The notes below the pieces were generated by a model, which was not told the DNA's origin, ran no database searches, and saw nothing but the letters and a program-made list of their open reading frames with translations. This document shows, one piece after another, positions 34,150 to 42,846 of a stretch of DNA of 64,000 nt. This DNA is from Leptofilum sp965223525 (GTDB lineage Bacteria > Chloroflexota > Anaerolineae > Promineifilales > Promineifilaceae), in NCBI RefSeq assembly GCF_965223525.1, contig NZ_CBDCWX010000004.1, positions 1,054,001 to 1,118,000 of the forward strand, in the 5' to 3' direction. Each line of letters starts with the position of its first letter. Positions within the stretch are counted from its first letter, which is position 1. The translations under genes were made by a program, and so were the position numbers.

Positions 34150-35379
34150 CTACTCTGGGGGGGGCGGTTGAGAAAGGCGGCGGGAGCGTTCGCGGAGGTC
34201 GCGGGCTACCAGGCGGGCAGCGGCCGTTTGCCAATTGTACAAGGTGCGTTCAGGTACCTGGCGGCGAAACCAGTCAAGCACTTCCTGGTATTCCTCATTT
34301 TGAATGGTGCGGCGGCTGTACGGCCGTAACCCCACCACATACGGAAAGTAGAGCGCATTGTAATGTCGCCACGCATCTGTCGTGCCAAATTCACCGCCAT
34401 CGCGGGGCTGCAATTTGGCAATGCTCTCGGTGAGCAACGTTTTTAGCTCGGCCGCGCGCGCCAGGGTGCCATCCGCCCGCCCATTTTGTGAGAGCCGATT
34501 AGACACCAAAGGGAGGCGAGTGAGCGGACTGCTGGCCAATTTTGGCAAATTGCCCATCTGGCTTAGGGCCCGGCGCGTGAGGCGCTCAAATTCAGCAGGG
34601 GGTAAATCCAGCGGGTTTTGTGCAGTCTCTAGCCGCTGAGCCACGTCATCTTCAACACGCTGTGCGGCGCGGGATTGGCGTAAGGCGGGTGCATTAACGA
34701 AGGCAATGCGATCAATAAGTGATTGCACAGGATCAGAAAAGGTTTGGATGAGCACGGAAGCAGCAACACTGGTGAGCAGCAAACCAACGAGCGGAAAATT
34801 CAGGCCAATCCAAAAGTGCATTACCAAAATGATCTGCACGCCAAAAATGAGCGCAGTGAAAAATGAGTAATCTAACGCCCGCAAAAAGTGGTAAAACCAG
34901 GCTTCGCCTTTGTCCGAAGCGTCGAGCTGGATGATGACCAGGCCGAAGATGAACAAATCGAGGCCGATGACCGTTGCCAACCAGGTGGGTATTGTTTGGC
35001 TGCCGGGGATAATGATCATGCCAATGGCAATGCCGTACGCCAAAATGCAGGCCAGGCTTAAACCAAGCAGCAGTTGCTGACGGCCGTATCGCGCCACCCA
35101 AGCCTCTCTATTAGGAATAAGCCACACCATCGCTGCCAGCCAAAAGAGCGCAGGCAACACCACAAACAGTCGCTGCAAGCGGTACAGCGTCAGCGCTAGG
35201 CTAGCCGATGGCGCAAAAGTCCCCAACAACGTGGTGACAATGCCCGCTGCAAACGCCAGCATGCCCGCCCCTGCCAGCCAAAGCTGCAAGCGGCTTGTGT
35301 CGCGGGCGATGAGGTAGCAGCCTAGCCAAAAGGTGAGGAAAAAGAGGAAGGTTTGCCAAATCAGGCTGGATAAGCTCAT
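34150..35379 (-). CDS. Eight-helix membrane protein with cytoplasmic tail, receptor-like
   Basis: 409 residues from the ATG at 35379. About eight membrane helices (residues 5-235) resemble the N-terminal 7TM region of sensor kinases. They are followed by a soluble helical tail (about 240-409) containing LPPAEFERLTRRALSQMG and ending YNWQTAAARLVARDLRER. No kinase, cyclase or phosphatase motif is visible, so it is a receptor-like protein with an unknown output domain. It diverges from the FGE-like gene at 35514. Confidence 0.65.
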   Translation of the reverse strand: MSLSSLIWQTFLFFLTFWLGCYLIARDTSRLQLWLAGAGMLAFAAGIVTTLLGTFAPSASLALTLYRLQRLFVVLPALFWLAAMVWLIPNREAWVARYGRQQLLLGLSLACILAYGIAIGMIIIPGSQTIPTWLATVIGLDLFIFGLVIIQLDASDKGEAWFYHFLRALDYSFFTALIFGVQIILVMHFWIGLNFPLVGLLLTSVAASVLIQTFSDPVQSLIDRIAFVNAPALRQSRAAQRVEDDVAQRLETAQNPLDLPPAEFERLTRRALSQMGNLPKLASSPLTRLPLVSNRLSQNGRADGTLARAAELKTLLTESIAKLQPRDGGEFGTTDAWRHYNALYFPYVVGLRPYSRRTIQNEEYQEVLDWFRRQVPERTLYNWQTAAARLVARDLRERSRRLSQPPPPE

Positions 35380-35513
35380 AGGCAGATTGTACGCAGGTGA
35401 AGCCGCCAAAAGCAAATTGCAGATTGACAAAGTCTCACTATTTAGATAACATTCTATTTAGATTTCTGTCTAAGTTACAAGGGCTTGATTTTAGAAACCA
35501 GTGAGGGAAAGAA

Positions 35514-36431
35514 ATGGGTACCGCGACGGTGTTGTTAGATGCGTTGGAAGACGAGGAAACGGCCGTCACCCAACGTCTAAAAATCGGCCAGGAACTGGCA
35601 AAAATGGATGATCCGCGCCCCGGCGTTACTGTACAAAACGGCCTGCCAGCTATTGCCTGGCTGCCCATCAGCCCTGGCGGAGAGCTGATGCTGCTGCGCC
35701 ATTGGCAGCCCGACACGCCAGATCAGGCGGAAAGGTTCAAGCAAATTGGCCCATTTGTCGTAGAGCCATTTTACATTGCCAAATATTTGGTCACCCACGC
35801 CCAGTATCAGGCGTTTGTGGAAGCTGTGGATGGGTTTAGGAACCTGCTCCGGTGGGCGGGGTTCCCAGAAAGGTTTCAGCGGCAACCGCTGGCTAACCAG
35901 TACAACGAATGGCCAAACCATCCGCGCGATACCATTTCCTGGTATCAATGCGTTGCTTTTGCCCGCTGGCTTAATTATCGGCTTACCGGATTTTCGCTGC
36001 CCCATCCCAGCAAGGCCCATCAATTGGTAGTTGGCGAAAATGCTCAAATTCGCCTGCCAACAGAGTGGGAATGGCAGTGGGCGGCACAAAATGGTGATGA
36101 GGAACGGCCGTATCCCTGGGGTGACGCACAGCCAAATTTTGCTAACACGATTGAAACTGGGCTGAAGCAGACAACGGCCGTAGGCATGTTCCCTCATGGT
36201 GCGGCCGCCTGTGGTGCACTAGACATGGCAGGAAACCTAATGGAATGGTGCCTTAACGATAAAGTTAATCCCGCCAATACCAACATTGCCAGCAAAGGCA
36301 GCAAGGTGTTGCGGGGTGGTGATTGGGGGTACAATTTGCAAAATGCAACCACAAAGTATGCCGATGACGACAAACCGCACGCCCTGGATGCGCTGAACGG
36401 TTTTCGTCTTGTCCTAGGGTCAATTTTATAA
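35514..36431 (+). CDS. Stand-alone FGE/SUMF1-fold protein, non-catalytic
   Basis: 305 residues. Residues about 25-55 (RLKIGQELAKMDDPRPGV) match the linker that joins NACHT and FGE domains in large STAND proteins, and residues about 60-305 are the FGE fold: PFYIAKYLVTHAQYQAFV, LPTEWEWQWAAQNG, CGALDMAGNLMEWCL and LRGGDWGYN. The Cys pair used for formylglycine formation is missing. It may be the C-terminal part of a former NACHT-FGE protein that now stands alone, or a free ligand-binding module. AGGGAAAG precedes the start. The ArsR gene begins one base after its stop. Confidence 0.82.
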   Translation: MGTATVLLDALEDEETAVTQRLKIGQELAKMDDPRPGVTVQNGLPAIAWLPISPGGELMLLRHWQPDTPDQAERFKQIGPFVVEPFYIAKYLVTHAQYQAFVEAVDGFRNLLRWAGFPERFQRQPLANQYNEWPNHPRDTISWYQCVAFARWLNYRLTGFSLPHPSKAHQLVVGENAQIRLPTEWEWQWAAQNGDEERPYPWGDAQPNFANTIETGLKQTTAVGMFPHGAAACGALDMAGNLMEWCLNDKVNPANTNIASKGSKVLRGGDWGYNLQNATTKYADDDKPHALDALNGFRLVLGSIL

Positions 36432-36432
36432 A

Positions 36433-36990
36433 ATGGGTGACGAACAGTTTCAGCAATTATTGCGTTTTTTCAAGGTGTTAGGCAACGAAAGCCGCCTGAA
36501 AATTCTGGGTCTGCTGGCCAATCAGGAACGGAGCGTGGGCGAATTGGCCGCGCTGCTGGAGCTGCGTGAACCAACCGTTTCTCACCACTTGGCAGCGATG
36601 AAAGCGCTGGGGCTAATAAACGGCCGTGCCGAAGGCAACAACCGCATTTACTGGCTGGATGTGAAATTTCTGGAAAACATGAGTAAGGATATTTTGTCAC
36701 AGGCGCAGCTTGCAAACTTGGTAACAGACGACAGCACCCAGGCCTGGGAGCAGAAGATTTTAAGCAGCTTTGTGGTAGACGGCCGTCTCGCCCAACTTCC
36801 CGCCCGCTACAAAAAACAGTTCGTCGTCATGAAATGGGTGGCCAACCATTTTGAACCCGGCGTGCGCTACCCCGAAGCCGACCTCAATGAAACGCTCAAG
36901 CAGTTCCACCCCGATTTTGCCTCTCTACGCCGCTACCTTATAGACCACAAGCTCATGACCCGCGAAAACAACATCTACTGGCGCATCTAG
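36433..36990 (+). CDS. ArsR-type regulator with C-terminal DUF2087 domain
   Basis: 185 residues. A winged helix at about 5-80 shows LGNESRLKILGLLAN and the recognition helix REPTVSHHLAAMKALGLI. The C-terminal DUF2087 (about 115-185) has ARYKKQFVVMKWVANHFEPG and LRRYLIDHKLMTRENNIYW. No Cys metal-site motif is present in the ArsR helix, so it is not a classic metal sensor. It starts one base after the FGE-like gene's stop, so both are co-transcribed. It could bind the operators 96-149 bases downstream of its stop; that is an inference from position. Confidence 0.88.
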   Translation: MGDEQFQQLLRFFKVLGNESRLKILGLLANQERSVGELAALLELREPTVSHHLAAMKALGLINGRAEGNNRIYWLDVKFLENMSKDILSQAQLANLVTDDSTQAWEQKILSSFVVDGRLAQLPARYKKQFVVMKWVANHFEPGVRYPEADLNETLKQFHPDFASLRRYLIDHKLMTRENNIYWRI

Positions 36991-37002
36991 CCCGCCCACA
37001 AA

Positions 37003-37061
37003 TTAACCTCCCGCAGGCTTGTACCTGTACAATGTTTGCGAATAAACCCTGCGGGAGGTTG
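37003..37061. repeat. CCTCCCGCAGG / CCTGCGGGAGG inverted repeat (copy 1)
   Basis: AACCTCCCGCAGGCTT and AACCCTGCGGGAGGTT pair over 11 or more bases around a loop of about 30 bases. A second copy lies at 38985-39043, so the hydrolase-VWA gene pair is bracketed. The upstream copy could end the ArsR transcript. Confidence 0.65.
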
Positions 37062-37078
37062 AGGGCAATAGTTGCCAC

Positions 37079-37107
37079 TTGACAAAGTGTAATAAATACA
37101 CTATACT
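37079..37107 (+). promoter_or_regulatory. Near-consensus sigma-70 promoter of the hydrolase-VWA operon
   Basis: TTGACA at 37079-37084, a 17-base spacer and TATACT at 37102-37107. This is the best promoter in the window. Operator 1 fills the spacer, so a bound regulator would block RNA polymerase. Confidence 0.85.
37086..37102. promoter_or_regulatory. Operator 1, AGTGTA-N5-TACACT
   Basis: A perfect 6-base inverted repeat with a 5-base centre lies exactly between the -35 and -10 elements. The half-sites are identical to those of operator 2. Confidence 0.75.
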
Positions 37108-37122
37108 TCTCACATCTCAATT

Positions 37123-37139
37123 AGTGTAGATAATACACT
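37123..37139. promoter_or_regulatory. Operator 2, AGTGTA-N5-TACACT
   Basis: The same half-sites and spacing as operator 1, centred 37 bases downstream and past the transcription start. Two sites 3.5 helical turns apart suggest two dimers or a looped complex. The regulator is unknown; the adjacent ArsR/DUF2087 protein is the first candidate, and an NAD-related repressor (NrtR- or NiaR-like) the second. Confidence 0.75.
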
Positions 37140-37170
37140 TATCTCAGATTGAACAAAAGGAGCCTCAACT

Positions 37171-38100
37171 ATGAGTAAATTTCCCAGCTTTTATGATCCC
37201 AACCGCATTGGGACGCTGTTCTACCCAGATGTTGCCACGATTGCCGCCGAGGCAACGGCCGTTGGCCTGAAACCTGCTGTTGAAGATAAAGAAGATGTCC
37301 ATTTGGTCATCATTGATATGCAAATTGATTTTTGCCACGAAAAAGGCAGCCTCTACGTTCCCGGCGCAATTGGCGACATTCAGCGCACCATCGAATTTAT
37401 CTACAACAATGCCGAGCGCATTACCAACATCACCTGCTCGCTGGACTCTCACCTGCCCCACCAAATTTTCCACCCCGCCTGGTGGGCAGATGAAGCGGGT
37501 AATCATCCCGCCCCGTTCACGCTCATCACCTACGATGACATTAAGCAAGGCAAGTGGCGACCACTGGTTGCGCCCGTGCAATCTACTAACTACGTAAAAA
37601 CGCTGGAGCAGGAAGCCAAAAAGCAGCTCACCATCTGGCCCTACCACGTAATGATTGGCAGCATCGGCAATGCGCTAGACCCAGAGTTGTTTACGGCCGT
37701 TCTCTACCACAGCATCGCCCGCAAAACCCAACCAACCTGGCTCACCAAAGGCAGCATCCCGCTCACCGAACATTACTCCATCATCCAGCCAGAGGTGCCG
37801 GTCGCCAATCACCCGATGGGCGGCAAAAACAAGCCCTTCCTGGATACGCTCTCCAAAGCAGATGTTGTCGTCATCGCGGGCGAGGCTGAAAGCCACTGCG
37901 TACTAGAAACGGTGGAAGACTTGGTGGAAGATTTTGGTAGCCAACCAGAGGCGTTGCAGAAAATCTACTTCCTGCGTGACTGCACCTCCCCCGTGCTGCA
38001 CCCGGACGTTGATTTTCACGCCATCGCCCAGGCGCGCTTTGCCGAGTTCGAGAAGCAGGGCGTCAACTTCATCAACAGCACAGACAAGCTGCCCTTTTAA
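37171..38100 (+). CDS. Isochorismatase-family cysteine hydrolase, nicotinamidase-like
   Basis: 309 residues, longer than typical nicotinamidase (about 180-220). Catalytic Asp lies in LVIIDMQIDFC, the probable metal ligands in the SLDSHLPHQIFHP stretch, and the nucleophile Cys in AGEAESHCVLETVEDL. An insert of about 60 residues lies between them. The extra N-terminal 45 residues are unassigned. It would hydrolyse nicotinamide or a related amide in NAD salvage; substrate is inferred. AAGGAG precedes the ATG at 37171. The gene is first in an operon with VWA and small membrane genes under two operators. Confidence 0.85.
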   Translation: MSKFPSFYDPNRIGTLFYPDVATIAAEATAVGLKPAVEDKEDVHLVIIDMQIDFCHEKGSLYVPGAIGDIQRTIEFIYNNAERITNITCSLDSHLPHQIFHPAWWADEAGNHPAPFTLITYDDIKQGKWRPLVAPVQSTNYVKTLEQEAKKQLTIWPYHVMIGSIGNALDPELFTAVLYHSIARKTQPTWLTKGSIPLTEHYSIIQPEVPVANHPMGGKNKPFLDTLSKADVVVIAGEAESHCVLETVEDLVEDFGSQPEALQKIYFLRDCTSPVLHPDVDFHAIAQARFAEFEKQGVNFINSTDKLPF

Positions 38101-38106
38101 GAAATT

Positions 38107-38158
38107 GGCTACGGATTTTCACGGATTTTCTCCGTGCATCTCTGTGAAGCTCCGTGTC
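38107..38158. repeat. CACGGATTTTC/CTCCGTG intergenic repeat
   Basis: GGCTACGGATTTTCACGG is followed by CTCCGTGCATCTCTGTG and CTCCGTGTCC, an imperfect inverted set in the gap between the hydrolase and VWA genes. It is akin to the repeat at 7175-7225. Confidence 0.4.
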
Positions 38159-38184
38159 CCGCTTTTAAAACTAAGGAGAACAAC

Positions 38185-38967
38185 ATGACAAACAACAACG
38201 GACTAGGCAACCTGGACAACTTGTTTCAATCCGCCCAGGCAGATGGTTTGACGGACAACACAATGGATTTGGTGATTTCTAATCTGAATGGGCCAACGAT
38301 GGCAACGGCCGTTGGCACACCTCTCCACCAGCTCACCAGCAATGAAGTCACGCTGGCTATGAACATCATAGACATGAGCGGCTCAATGGGACCACACGCC
38401 AGCGATCTCATCACTGCCTACAACAAAGACTACCTGGCCGCCATGCTTGGCTCCAGCGCCGCCGATGACATCCTCATGAGCACCATCGTTTTCAACCAGG
38501 CCGTCACCCTTTTGCACGGCTATATACCGCTCAAGGATGTGCCATCACTCAACCGCAGCAGTTACGATCCCAGCGGTTCCACCGCCCTGTACGATGCCGT
38601 TGCTGGCGGCTTCACCAACATGGTGCTGTACGCCCAGCAGCTCCGCCAAAGCGGGGTGATGGTGCGCTGTATCGTCATCGTCTACTCAGACGGCGGCGAC
38701 AATGCCTCCAAACAGCGTGCCAAGCAAATTCGCCGCGCTGCCACTGAGCTACTGAAGCACGAAATCTACACGTTAGCATATGTCGGCTTCCGCAACGGCG
38801 GCATCAACCCCGCTGAACTGCGCCAACTCGCCGACGAAATCGGCTTCCCAGACGTACTGGCCACTGGCCTCAGCCACCAGGAACTGTGCCGCATCTTCAA
38901 CCTGGTGTCGCAATCTACCATTAGCATGAGCCAGCAAGGAGCTATGTCCGCAGGCATGTTTAGCTAG
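38185..38967 (+). CDS. VWA-domain protein with complete MIDAS
   Basis: 260 residues from the ATG at 38185 (AAGGAG upstream). After a polar N-terminus (about 1-50) a von Willebrand A domain fills about 55-240. The metal-ion-dependent adhesion site is complete: DMSGSMG, Thr in SGSTALYDAV and Asp in YSDGGDN. No signal peptide is seen, so it is probably cytoplasmic, where such domains serve as Mg-dependent protein-binding partners of AAA+ ATPases or stress factors. No AAA+ partner is next to it; an IS110 element lies just downstream of the operon. Confidence 0.88.
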   Translation: MTNNNGLGNLDNLFQSAQADGLTDNTMDLVISNLNGPTMATAVGTPLHQLTSNEVTLAMNIIDMSGSMGPHASDLITAYNKDYLAAMLGSSAADDILMSTIVFNQAVTLLHGYIPLKDVPSLNRSSYDPSGSTALYDAVAGGFTNMVLYAQQLRQSGVMVRCIVIVYSDGGDNASKQRAKQIRRAATELLKHEIYTLAYVGFRNGGINPAELRQLADEIGFPDVLATGLSHQELCRIFNLVSQSTISMSQQGAMSAGMFS

Positions 38968-38984
38968 AGTCAGCTATCAACTTT

Positions 38985-39043
38985 GAACCTCCCGCAGGCT
39001 TCATCAACGAAGAAATTTCTGAATGAAACCTGCGGGAGGTTCA
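38985..39043. repeat. CCTCCCGCAGG / CCTGCGGGAGG inverted repeat (copy 2)
   Basis: Nearly the same arms as at 37003-37061 with a different loop. Here it lies inside an operon, between the VWA gene and the 36-residue gene, so it may tune transcript stability rather than end transcription. Confidence 0.65.
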
Positions 39044-39066
39044 CTAATTATGAAGGAGTAACCAAT

Positions 39067-39177
39067 ATGTTCATCCCGCTCACAACCCTTCTCATCATCA
39101 TCGCCATTACCTTCATGCTGGGGATAATTACCGCTTTTGTCATGGTAATGAATGCCCTGGCTCGACGGCAGAAATAA
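39067..39177 (+). CDS. 36-residue single-span membrane protein
   Basis: A very small gene: ATG at 39067 has AAGGAG eight bases upstream. The product begins MFIPLTTLLIIIAI, has one long hydrophobic helix (about 5-28) and ends in basic ALARRQK, giving a positive-inside C-terminus. It is the last gene of the hydrolase-VWA operon before a hairpin. It could anchor or regulate a partner membrane protein, or act as a small toxin; nothing in sequence decides. Strong ribosome-binding site and topology make it credible. Confidence 0.65.
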   Translation: MFIPLTTLLIIIAITFMLGIITAFVMVMNALARRQK

Positions 39178-39214
39178 AAAAGACCACAAAAGTTTTGTAA
39201 AACTTTTGTGGTCT
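39174..39214 (-). terminator. 16-base perfect hairpin at operon end / IS boundary
   Basis: AGACCACAAAAGTTTT and AAAACTTTTGTGGTCT pair perfectly around GT (39181-39214). A run of A on the left gives a T tract for minus-strand transcripts, so it stops read-through from the IS110 side. It may act on plus-strand transcripts too. Confidence 0.65.
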
Positions 39215-39232
39215 AATACAAGACTTCTATTT

Positions 39233-39293
39233 GTCGCTCCCGCAAAGGCGAGAGGCCAGTTGTGTGGATTCCCATCTTCGCAGGAGCAACTGT
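39233..39293. repeat. Degenerate CTCCCGCAAAGGCGAGAG...TGGATTCCC inverted repeat
   Basis: CTCCCGCAAAGGCGAGA and TCCCATCTTCGCAGGAG are imperfect arms around CCAGTTGTGTGG. The pattern matches a dispersed intergenic repeat type seen in many bacterial genomes (arms rich in CCCGC-AAGGCGGG). It lies at or near the downstream end of the IS110 element. Confidence 0.5.
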
Positions 39294-39324
39294 GATAAAA
39301 GTCAAGAGCAAAAAGCGCATTTCG

Positions 39325-40269
39325 TTAAGCTGATATCCAAGCAGAGCCATCACGGACGATGGCATTCAAAATGGTTAACAATTTACGCATACAGGCCGTG
39401 AGAGCGACTTTGGGGAGTTTTCCTTTCGCAATCAAACGGTCATAAAAGGCTTTGAGAACCGGGTTATAACGAATGCCTGAAAGAGCAGCCATGTACAAAA
39501 CAGAACGAACATCTGAACGTCCGCCAAAAATATGGCGTCGTCCGCGAGAACAGCCGCTGTCCCGATTGAAGGGAGCCAGGCCAACTAAGGCGGCGATTTT
39601 TTGTCGAGACAATGTACCCAATTCGGGCAATTCAGCCAGCAACGTAAAGGAGGTGACCTGGCCCACGCCGGGCACGCTTTCTAAACTGGTTCGTTTTTCG
39701 CGCCATTGGGCATTTTTGTTGATCCAATCATTGAGGTCTTCCTCAATTTCAGCTAATTCAGTAGCTAACCAATCCAGGTGCTTCTCCAAACGAGGCCGCA
39801 ATTCTGGATTGACCGTGGTGTGCCGATTCTTCTCGGCTGTTTGCATATCGATCAGTTGGCGACGACGCGTGACCAATGCTTTGATGAGCTGCTGGTCTTG
39901 CGTCTTCAAAGTACGTACCTCTGGACGGACCGCCTGGGCAAAGCTGGCAATCATCTGGGCATCGATCTTGTCTGTCTTAGCTACTTGCCCTTTGGCACGA
40001 GCAAAGTTACGCACTCGTGTCGGGTTGACGACGACAATGGGCAGAGAGGCAGCGGCCAGTTCTGTAACCATAACTTGCTCGAATCCACCGCTGGCCTCAA
40101 CCACTATCAAGGTGACAGCCGTTTTCGTTGACATTATTTCCACCAGGGTGGCGATACCGGTTGCGTCATTATCGTGTCGCAACACTTCTTCGATTCCCCA
40201 CTGGGCTAAATCCAGGTGGTTTTTGGAAACGTCAATGCCAAAAAAGGTTTCTTCGGTTTGCTTTGCCAT
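39325..40269 (-). CDS. IS110-family transposase (DEDD recombinase)
   Basis: 314 residues from the ATG at 40269, with AAAGGAG upstream; the open frame extends to 40473 without support. The N-terminal RuvC-like DEDD domain begins FFGIDVSKNHLDLAQ and includes Glu in VVEASGGFEQVM and the pair in DKIDAQMIA. The C-terminal transposase-20 domain shows LESVPGVGQVTSFTLLAELP and LVGLAPFNRDSG, with the conserved Ser in the latter motif. The family uses an RNA guide transcribed from the element's non-coding end. The reading frame is intact. The flanking 290 bases upstream would hold the guide if this is a true IS110-group member. Confidence 0.93.
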   Translation of the reverse strand: MAKQTEETFFGIDVSKNHLDLAQWGIEEVLRHDNDATGIATLVEIMSTKTAVTLIVVEASGGFEQVMVTELAAASLPIVVVNPTRVRNFARAKGQVAKTDKIDAQMIASFAQAVRPEVRTLKTQDQQLIKALVTRRRQLIDMQTAEKNRHTTVNPELRPRLEKHLDWLATELAEIEEDLNDWINKNAQWREKRTSLESVPGVGQVTSFTLLAELPELGTLSRQKIAALVGLAPFNRDSGCSRGRRHIFGGRSDVRSVLYMAALSGIRYNPVLKAFYDRLIAKGKLPKVALTACMRKLLTILNAIVRDGSAWISA

Positions 40270-40559
40270 CAGGTACTCCTTTGTGACCCGCACTAGCAAT
40301 GATACGGACTGCAATGTCCCAACAACTGTTCGGGTTCTCGCTGAATCTCTTGGCTCGGTGACCTGCGCTCCTGCGCGGCTGGTTGCCAATGACATCGGCC
40401 TACCAAGCTGGAGCAATCCTAACAAATGGTCGCTTTTTTGGCTGCTTGTTTTATCTTTTTCACGATGGGCCACATCTCCCGCACGGTTTCTTGCACCTAA
40501 TGACAGTCGGCCTTTCGTCTTTGCTTTATCATACTAATGACAAACGATAGCTGTCCGTT
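40270..40559 (-). other. Non-coding end of the IS110 element (possible bridge-RNA locus)
   Basis: The 290 bases between the transposase start and the clpP stop hold no gene. In IS110-group elements the non-coding left end upstream of the transposase encodes the structured bridge RNA. On the minus strand a short GCGCAGGAGCGC hairpin lies near 40370 and T-rich tracts near 40435. The exact element end, core dinucleotide and RNA loops could not be fixed by eye. Confidence 0.4.
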
Positions 40560-41153
40560 TTATTTAACTTCGTCGGCGGAGTTGATGATCTTCCCTACCA
40601 GGCCATACTCAATTGCTTCTTGTGCTGTCATCCAGAAGTTGCGTTCTGTGTCCTTAGACACTTTTTCCATTGGCTGACCAGTTTGTTCCGAGAAGGTGCG
40701 ATTCAAACGCTCGCGCATCTTGATGATTTCCTCGGCTTCAATTTTGATGTCTTGTGCCTGACCACGCACGCCGCCCATTGGCTGGTGCAGCAAAAAGCGC
40801 GTATTTGGCAAGCTGTACCGGTTTTCCTTATCTGCAGCCGCATAAATGAGTGCACCAGCACTGGCAACCCAGCCAGTCCCCACAATTTTTACAGTGGGCT
40901 TTACAAAGCGAATCATGTCAAAAATGGTGTCGCCAGATTCTACATGGCCACCGGGGGAGTTGATGAAAATTTTGATGTCATCGTCGGAATCGGCCGCCAG
41001 CAGCATGAGCTTTTCGGTCACTTCCTGCGCCAGCTTCATGTTGATTTCACCAAAAATGGTGATGGTGCGCGTTTCTAACAGCCGATCCAGCATACTTTTG
41101 CGGGGTTTTCCGTTGGCTTCGGCCGTTTCTTGTTCGTCTTCAAATCGAATCAT
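40560..41153 (-). CDS. clpP: ClpP-family protease subunit with Ser-His-Asn triad
   Basis: 197 residues, the usual ClpP length. Nucleophile Ser98 (GWVASAGALI) and His123 (RFLLHQPMGG) are in place. The third residue, Asp in the usual TERD motif, is Asn172 here (KDTERNFWMTA), as recalled for Listeria ClpP1. The oxyanion loop INSPGGHVESGD is normal. Such subunits are often poorly active alone and work in mixed rings with a canonical ClpP. It degrades proteins fed by ClpX or ClpC ATPases, none of which is in the window. An IS110 element sits right after its stop. Confidence 0.92.
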   Translation of the reverse strand: MIRFEDEQETAEANGKPRKSMLDRLLETRTITIFGEINMKLAQEVTEKLMLLAADSDDDIKIFINSPGGHVESGDTIFDMIRFVKPTVKIVGTGWVASAGALIYAAADKENRYSLPNTRFLLHQPMGGVRGQAQDIKIEAEEIIKMRERLNRTFSEQTGQPMEKVSKDTERNFWMTAQEAIEYGLVGKIINSADEVK

Positions 41154-41228
41154 GCTCGTGTCCTTATCATGGATTTTTACAAAGTGGGCAGAGTGTACCG
41201 CGAAATTATTAGATTCAGGTAAACGGTG

Positions 41229-41292
41229 TTCAGTTAACAGTATTCAGTAATCGGTATTCAACTGATTACCGAATGCTGAATACCGATTACTA
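41229..41292. repeat. CAGTAATCGGTATTCA intergenic repeat (copy 2)
   Basis: TTCAGTTAACAGTATTCAG / TAATCGGTATTCA on the left and GAATGCTGAATACCGATTAC on the right form an extended imperfect inverted repeat between enolase and clpP. Confidence 0.6.
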
Positions 41293-41293
41293 C

Positions 41294-42580
<1,287 letters not shown>

Positions 42581-42838
42581 ATTCACTCCTTCATTAAATT
42601 AGGATTTCTTCCTGGAATTGTTAATTTGTGCTTTTACAGGTACAGTGGGTTTTGTGGTTGGCGCGCAGCCTTACTTTGCAGTTTAGACTGACTCATCAAG
42701 CACCAGTGGAAACTATACAGAAGCTGCAAGGTTCGGGCAAACGCAAACGACTGGAATTCTATAGCCAAATGTCACATGTAAAGCGGATAGGCTGTCTGGA
42801 TTTGTGCAAACCACAGAGAAATCGCGCTTCGTTTTTCA

Positions 42839-42846
42839 TAATACTA
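42839..42846. repeat. Left 8-bp target duplication of IS982 element
   Basis: TAATACTA, identical to 43778-43785. Confidence 0.8.

Noticed and set aside
40270..40473. N-terminal extension of the IS110 transposase
   Set aside because: The DEDD domain starts at ATG 40269, which has AAAGGAG upstream; the extension is the non-coding end of the element.
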